A DNA stretch of 64,000 bases from assembly GCF_036320965.1 (NCBI RefSeq), contig NC_092257.1:16699913-16763912 (forward strand). The letters run 5' to 3'. This document shows positions 58,257 to 64,000 of the stretch, piece after piece. The notes beneath the pieces were generated by a model. It was given only the letters and a program-made list of their open reading frames with translations. It was not told where the DNA came from and did not search any database. Numbering within the stretch: the first letter of the stretch is position 1; each line of letters opens with the position of its first letter. The translations under genes were made by a program, and so were the position numbers. The stretch comes from Panulirus ornatus (taxonomy: Eukaryota > Arthropoda > Malacostraca > Decapoda > Palinuridae).

Positions 58257-58665
58257 GAGCAGGAGAGGCAGACAAAAGCAGGGAACACAGACGACGTCGG
58301 GGGGAGGGGATGGGAAGGCAAGAAGGGAGGTTATAGGTGTGGGGAAGACATGGACACAGGGACATGCCGAGCCCTGGGCACGGAGGACCGGGTCTCGCAG
58401 TTCTCCCACTCGACAGAGGTACTCCCGAGTGAGAAGTGTCAGGGGCAACGTGAAGGAAGAAGGTAGGTAAGGTTCTGAAACGAAAAGAGGAGGAAGAGAA
58501 GGGTGCGTGATGAGAGCAGCGGAAGGTGAAAGGGGGGAGGGAGAGAAGTAGACCTGGGTAAGGCGGGTGGGGAGTGGAAACGGAGATGGGGTTGCGGGGA
58601 GGGTTTAGGTCAGAAGGGAGTGAACGTTCAAGACGGAGGTGAAGTGAACGGGTTATGACGATGGA

Positions 58666-58667
<2 letters not shown>

Positions 58668-58720
<53 letters not shown>
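58668..58720. repeat. (CT)n microsatellite
   Basis: A perfect CT tract of about 26 units in otherwise purine-rich DNA (58260-58660). Confidence 0.98.
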
Positions 58721-58724
<4 letters not shown>

Positions 58725-59134
58725 TCTCTGCAGGGTTCTCAGAGCATACAGGGAGCCCCCATGGTGGCCACTCAATTAACTGTCACGGCCACTCACTACA
58801 CCCCTCCTCCCCTGGCCGTTCGTGACACACACGGAGGGACGTGGGAGGAGGCCCCTCACGGCGACGGCCAGATCCAGCCTCTTGTGAGGGACGAGGCAGG
58901 AGGTAGGTGAGGGCAGGAAGAAGGCGAGGGACTAGTGATGAGAGAGGGAGGCAGTAGCGATGAGGAAGGGAGTTAGCGGCGACGAGGGAGGGAGGTAGGC
59001 AGAGGTGAGGCGTGTGGTGGGTGAGGGGGTTGGGTTGGTTGGCCTGGTGTTGGCACATCAGGGGAACAAGGTCCCCCATGAAGAGTAGGGTGAATATTCT
59101 AGCTGGCCCGGACCCGCCACGCTGTTCACATCGG

Positions 59135-59410
59135 TACATGGGGGGTTTACCTCGGGTTTACATGGATTTACTTTTGGTTTCATGGGTTTACTTATGGTTT
59201 ACATGGAGTTTATTTATGGTTTGCATGGGTTTACTTTGTGTTTGCCCTTAGTTTTTATGTTTTACCTCTGGCCTACACGAGTTCACCTCCGATCTACATG
59301 GATCAGACCCTAGGTTTACTTGTGGTTTACACGAATATACCTCTGCATGGCTTTACCTCTGGTGTCCACGAGTTTACACCGGGTTTACCTCTCGTCCACA
59401 CGCGTTTACA
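59135..59410 (+). repeat. Degenerate GGTTTACATGGATTTAC repeat
   Basis: A dozen or so loose copies of a 20-26 bp unit ending in TTTAC, with similarity fading to the right. Confidence 0.8.
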
Positions 59411-59796
59411 TGAAGGCCATCATCAGTGCTTCAACTGTGGTACATCTGTTTTTATGGTTTACCTTTGTCTTATGCATGTTATCTACAACCATCTAAAAGG
59501 TTCATAAAAAACATTTTACGATCTATGATTTCACCACCAGTGCCGGAAGGCTTAACGACGAGGGAGGATGGAAGGGGGCTTGAAATAAAACTCGTGTAGT
59601 TTACCTTATCCCGATTTCAGGTTGGGTTTACCATTGTACACATGTATGCATCACGGGTACGGAAGGTTGCGTCCGGCAGGACAGGGGGGAAGCTAGAGAG
59701 GCTACAGTGACGACCGGGAGACAGGCACGGTGAACCATGACCGGGGAGGAGCGGAGAAGAGCAGTATGAGTGAAGGGGATCGAACACTGGCCATAA

Positions 59797-59797
<1 letters not shown>

Positions 59798-59852
<55 letters not shown>
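59798..59852. repeat. (CA)n microsatellite
   Basis: A perfect CA tract of about 27 units. Confidence 0.98.
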
Positions 59853-59853
<1 letters not shown>

Positions 59854-59884
59854 GCAGTATTGTATGAGGTGGATACTCGGATTT

Positions 59885-60065
59885 TATACAATACCTGGTT
59901 GTTGTTACACTCGGGTGTTATACAATACCTGGTTGTTGTTATACGTTACAGATACAGTTGGTTTACAGGTCTGTATCATGTACTCGGGTGTTATACAATA
60001 TCTGGTTGTTATACGTTACAGATACAGTTAGTTTACAGGTCTGTATCATGTACTCGGGTGTTTGT
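59885..60065 (+). repeat. Long-unit tandem repeat, about 78-80 bp
   Basis: Two full copies and one partial copy of ACTCGGGTGTTATACAATAC, CTGGTTGTTATACGTTACAG, ATACAGTTGGTTTACAGGTC and TGTATCATGT. The copies are over 90 percent alike by eye. Confidence 0.9.
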
Positions 60066-60503
60066 ACGTTCGTTTTGTATGGACTGGAGGGGAGTGTTGA
60101 CTGTGATGGTGGGTATTGAAGGGGAGTGATTGTGGTGGTGGCGGTAGGGTGAGCTGGGGTGGGAAGGGAGGTTTGATAGTCGTGGTGAAGAAGGGAGACG
60201 GGGAGGGGAGCTGATTATGGTGATGATGGGGTGGGGGTTGTGGTGGGGCCGTGGTAGGGTGGTTAGTTGTCTGTAGTGGTGGTCAGGCAAGACGGGGTTG
60301 TCTCGAGCTGGAGGTGGGGTGGGGATGTGTGAGGGGTGAGGGAGTGGTGGTGATGGTGTGGGGTGGGGCAGTTGATGGTTACAGCCAGCGGGGAGGGTGT
60401 TGTTGTTGTTGGGGGGTGGGGGTGTTACTGATACCAGGCACCATGTCTCCCTCCTCATAGAGTCACCTGCAACTGACGTCAGCGGGGTGGAAGAAGAAGC
60501 AGA

Positions 60504-60506
<3 letters not shown>

Positions 60507-60545
<39 letters not shown>
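60507..60545. repeat. (GA)n microsatellite
   Basis: About 19 GA units. A TGACGTCAG CRE-like site lies just upstream near 60473. Confidence 0.96.
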
Positions 60546-60546
<1 letters not shown>

Positions 60547-61128
60547 AAAACTAGACGAAACAAAGGTAAAGAGAAAATACAGATAACTTGATCAAGGTCA
60601 AGGGAAGCCACGGTAACCCAATAAGAACTTGTTATCACGTTATCAGCGGCTAATGATGTAACTTCCCTCCAAGACAACTCCAACAACACAACCTTCTCTT
60701 GTAGTTACAACCCCAACCCCCCACCCCCATACTCCACCCCTCCAAGACGCCTCTACAACTCCACATCTTCCTGACGTAGCCTCACGCGTACATCTTCACA
60801 CTGGTGAGACAGGCGCACCAACGCGAGAGACGCTACCCCACCTGCGGGGCGCGACGAGGCCTGGACACCACCCTCCCCCTCACCACCACCACCAGTGTGT
60901 GTGGCAGGTCATGGCCATGCAGTTGCTGAAGGTCTGGGGGGCGCGGGGCGGCCCTCCAGTCAGAAAGACGGTCACGGAGTCTCCTGAGGCAGAAGGTGGC
61001 AAGGAGTTCTTCCTGTGTGATCCCCGTATGGTTAGGTGACTACGGCACCCCAGCTCGACCAGCCCCTCCTCCCGGAGCGAGGTAGACCACCTCCCGCTCT
61101 TGATGGAAATGAACGCCTTTGAACGCCA
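60546..61128. other. Unassigned stretch
   Basis: No gene or repeat was recognised between the GA tract and the next minisatellite. Confidence 0.4.
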
Positions 61129-61131
61129 TCC

Positions 61132-61292
61132 TCGCGCACGACGGTACGACCCATGAGCACGACGGTGCGACCCCTAAGCACGACGGTACGACCCATGAGC
61201 ACGACGGTACGACCCATGAGCACGACGGTGCGACCGCTAAGCGCGACGGTACGACCCCTGAGCACGATGGTACGACCCCAGAACACGGTGGT
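61132..61292 (-). repeat. 21-bp family minisatellite array 8
   Basis: Seven to eight units in minus orientation (plus strand ACGACGGTACGACCCATGAGC and the GTGCGACCCCTAAGC variant). The period is 21. Open frames on both strands are its translation. Confidence 0.95.
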
Positions 61293-61751
61293 GCCATCCT
61301 TATGTACACGAGGACTGGCCTGTGTTCCTGCGGCAGGAAATTTAGGAACGGGGTTAATAAAACAGCTGCTGTGGATGCCTGTGGGGGAGAGGGGAGACGA
61401 GAGTGTGGGGCGGTTGAAACTCTGGGGAGGTGGGGAAGAGAGAGAGAGAGATGGGGGAAGACAAAAGCAATGACAGTGTCGGGCTCGGCAATTATTGATA
61501 CAGTCCAGACAACATCGAGTTCCGCTTGTCCTCAAAACTGAGTTGAAAAATAGACGAAGGGAAATAAAAGATAGACTGGAGCGAGGATTCGTACCCAGGC
61601 CTCGGGGTTGAGGGGGAGGTACTGTGGGGCCGACGACCCATGGGAGGAGGAGGGTGTTGGTGGAGGCATCCGAAAATGGGAGTGATGGAAAGAGACGTTA
61701 TTCTTTAAATTGGTTGACGTTCTAACTTCACGAGCAGCACCACCGACGAAG

Positions 61752-61754
<3 letters not shown>

Positions 61755-61821
<67 letters not shown>
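61755..61821. repeat. (CT)n microsatellite
   Basis: A perfect CT tract lying just beyond the tail end of the minus-strand LINE at 61.88-63.24 kb. Confidence 0.98.
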
Positions 61822-61824
<3 letters not shown>

Positions 61825-61884
61825 GGTACTCGGAACTAGATAGATCCTCTCAATTTCCCCCCAACCACGGGCGCGTGAGTAATT

Positions 61885-62420
61885 AATTATATCTATTTGT
61901 AATTTCACATTTGCACGGAACGGGGGAGTGAGTTGTACACTCGTGGGGCCATCTGTCTCATGAACCTTCTCAATTGTCATGCATCTCAAACATATGCATG
62001 GTGTTCGAGTCATTGTTTCAAGACAAATATTTTTTGTTCCACTCATCCAGTACTCGTGTACTACAGATGTGCGTCTCTACATGTGTTGTCTAACATGTAT
62101 CGTGTATCATCCCACAATATGTCGTCTGATTGTCCTAGCCCCGCATCTATTGAGGATCTAGTCCACTGTCTACGTGTTCAAAAGTTGGTTAAAAAACTTG
62201 AAAGAAAAGTGTGTGATCAGGATGCCCTTTTACTCTTCTCTCTTCCAAACTAGACAAATTTAAGCCCTTTTTTTTTTAGCATTTCCCTGTAAATTGGTTC
62301 TCTTAATTCTGGTGCCATATTTGTTGCCCTCCTCTGAACCTCCTCTGTTTACTCTTTGTGCCTCTTTCAGTGCGGTGACCAGACATGTCAAGCGTTAAGG
62401 TTCGTCTGGGTACAAGAGTA
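61885..62420 (-). mobile_element. LINE 3' part with common tail
   Basis: On the minus strand EEVQRRATNMAPELREPIYR (about 62345-62285) is the QRRATKM..LRxLxYEER block. After about 280 bp comes GAAGGTTCATGAGACAGATG, GCCCCACGAGTGTACAACTC and CCCCGTTCCGTGCAAATGTG (61970-61910), the tail shared with 41.6 kb and the SINEs. It ends in ATTACAAATAGATATAATTA. Order and spacing match the fragment at 41.56-41.97 kb. Confidence 0.82.
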
Positions 62421-62654
62421 AAAACCATTTCACTCTGGTTATGTAATATATAATGCACAGAGGTTCGAATCCCTGTTGGGTAATACAGCTACTTTATAAG
62501 CCTCCTGTTATGGCGCACCTTCAGATAAATATCTGGTGGCCTAAATACAGACAATCCGGCCGGCCTTCTCTCTTTTGTGTAAAGGAGCTCATTATCTCGT
62601 AGAAATGTAAGAGGTTGGCTACACACGACCTCATTTCCACAGCCGTATTGTCTT

Positions 62655-62768
62655 TCAATTAGGTAGTTCCACGTGGGGAAGAAGTCATCCGTTTTCTTTC
62701 TGATTGCGTTTTCCATCAGTTAGGTAGTTTTACCTGGGAAATAAGTCGTCCGTTTTCTTTCTAAATTA
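62655..62768. repeat. Two diverged tandem copies, about 58-bp period
   Basis: Plus strand AATTAGGTAGTTCCACGTGG, GGAAGAAGTCATCCGTTTTC and TTTCTGATT, then CAGTTAGGTAGTTTTACCTG, GGAAATAAGTCGTCCGTTTT and CTTTCTAAATT. The 75-codon minus-strand frame just below (62716-62489) is not a family I recognise. Confidence 0.75.
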
Positions 62769-62799
62769 CATACATAAGGCGGGGGGGACTGGTCTACGT

Positions 62800-63245
62800 A
62801 GTTCAGCACCTCTTTTGGCCTCTTTCAATTCCTAGACAATTTGCCATACATTACATCGACATCTTCAAAGACGTTTCGAGCGTTTTGGGCAAGTGTGTCT
62901 TCACACAGCTTCAGCACTTGTGGAGAAAGTTCATCAGAAACTTGTGTCTTATTGGAGTCAAGACCTTTTAGTATTCTGTTTATATTAATGTTTTCTAATC
63001 CCAACTTTCAATTCTATCTTTCTTGTGTTAAGGCAACAGTCGACTTCCACTTGGAAAACACTCTTGTGCTTGTCATTCTGTCCCTTGTATGTCCTTCCAT
63101 CATCCTTAGTTACTCTTCCCTCCAAATCCTTAGTCTGATTAGGTGTTCTTTTCGACAGTTTACTCTTGATGATTTTACAGAAGAGTTTCCTATACTTATC
63201 CTCTGCCTTACCAGCAATATTCGCATGAGATGTGTTTCTGTACCT
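62800..63245 (-). mobile_element. LINE pre-RT region
   Basis: One long minus-strand frame from about 63240 reads IAGKAEDKYRKLFCKIIKSK, then GRVTKDDGRTYKGQNDKHKS and SVFQVE, matching the linker KSFxAYIRSKxK...DxxxxAExLNxxFxSVFTxE of CR1/Jockey-type elements. After one stop NRILKGLDSNKTQ and VSDELSPQVLKLCEDTLAQ (about 62945-62886) match the first RT block (LDxNKAxGPDxISPRVLKEC). It is collinear with the 3' part at 61.9-62.4 kb, and the RT core between them is missing or replaced. Confidence 0.8.
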
Positions 63246-63257
63246 CTAGTCTTATCC

Positions 63258-63270
63258 TGTGTGTGTGTGT

Positions 63271-63325
<55 letters not shown>
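63258..63325. repeat. (GT)n microsatellite
   Basis: A GT tract with a single C change near 63275. It lies at the upstream edge of the LINE remnant. Confidence 0.98.
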
Positions 63326-63328
<3 letters not shown>

Positions 63329-63329
63329 C

Positions 63330-64000
63330 CATTAATACATGTGTACTCATGACCATCTAGTATGTGCACTTGCCTGCACACACGCACATCTGTCACCTGA
63401 CACTACCCCGTCGCCTCGTGTTTCACACAAACAAGTTGTCTGACGGCAAAGCTCCCATAACCAACCGTGGTAAACAGGAGGATCTGGAGCCAGCCATGGC
63501 TGAAGCGAGGACCGGGTCTTGTGGCCTGGCCACGACGTGGGTCTTGCCCTATTGGTACACGGGGCCTGAAAGTATGTAGAAAGACGTCGACCTCCACAAC
63601 TGAAGTGCGTCATCGAGACATTAAGATGAGATTTGGACAGACTGCGACCCACATGAATATTCATCCATTTTTTTTTCTTCTGCTTCATAAGTCTCTATTT
63701 TGATTAAGGCCCGTCCTTGATGCAGACGTTTGTCCATGACTGGAGCCTTCAACATAGAAAGAAAAAATAGAGTAGGCTGAATGAACACTCAGAGATGGGA
63801 TGAAAGCCGATGTATGTACACATTTTAGTCATGAATCAAAACCCAGATATCCGAGAGTTTCTAAGGTTTACGTAAGAAGGCGTGTGAGCGAGGTGGCGAC
63901 GCGCAAGATGAAAAGCAAAGTCGAAAGGGAACGTGTCACCATCAGACGGAGCAGCAGCTTAAGGCCATACTGTGTTGTTGTCAGCAATGGCACCCGCGGA
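63330..64000. other. Unassigned non-coding stretch
   Basis: Overlapping short open frames occur on both strands without a recognisable family. No repeat was seen. Confidence 0.4.

Noticed and set aside
61550..61690. Another tRNA-like SINE head on the minus strand (GGTACGAATCCTCG near 61590)
   Set aside because: Only the B-box-like stretch is visible. Body and tail do not match the other copies, so it is too weak to call.
62455..62485. B-box-like GGTTCGAATCC on the plus strand
   Set aside because: No A-box or pairing arms were found upstream at the right distance.

Overview
The window reads as gene-poor nuclear DNA from an animal, most probably an arthropod and by its repeat style a decapod crustacean. 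The reasons are: about 45 long perfect dinucleotide tracts (CA/GT, CT/GA, AT); more than twenty minisatellites; remnants of non-LTR retrotransposons of the LxKxQRRAT/RPHLEYAVQFW type; a Penelope-like GIY-YIG endonuclease remnant; tRNA-derived SINEs; and no bacterial operon structure, rRNA or canonical tRNA gene. The taxonomic call is inference from repeat style. No host protein-coding gene can be supported. Nearly every open frame longer than 60 codons is either a translation of a simple repeat or minisatellite, or part of a decayed retroelement.

Layout. 0-5 kb: three diverged copies of an unnamed interspersed repeat, one holding a 27-bp minisatellite. 5.5-7.8 kb: CA tracts around a decayed LINE (6.16-7.62 kb). 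8.15-8.55 kb: first large array of a dispersed ~21-bp minisatellite family. 10.8-14.3 kb: a dense block of seven different minisatellites, one rich in CACGTG E-boxes. 15.2-16.3 kb: two LINE reverse-transcriptase fragments facing each other tail to tail. 16.6-18.4 kb: a compound microsatellite, a pair of perfect CRE sites and a Penelope-like fragment. 23-25 kb: a head-to-head pair of 21-bp arrays and a further array. 26.4-27.6 kb: the best preserved LINE RT remnant. 30-41 kb: simple repeats, a LINE fragment, GGT/CCA-rich low-complexity DNA, and 21-bp and 25-bp arrays. 41.5-46.2 kb: a LINE 3' fragment and a tRNA-headed SINE. 50.8-52.4 kb: three further 21-bp arrays. 54.4-54.9 kb: a second SINE and a GA tract apparently grown inside a SINE/LINE tail. 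56.7 kb: a C-terminal fragment of another LINE. 61.1 kb: a 21-bp array. 61.9-63.2 kb: a collinear but broken LINE on the minus strand.

How it fits together. Three processes seem to have built the region: insertion and decay of LINE, Penelope-like and SINE elements; microsatellite growth, partly from seeds inside those elements; and spread of a 21-bp-unit minisatellite that appears at nine or more separate places in both orientations with partly shared flanks. That spread family, and the common 3' tail of the SINE and one LINE lineage, are the two observations most worth following. Coordinates of degenerate repeats are good to about 10-30 bp because they were judged by eye.
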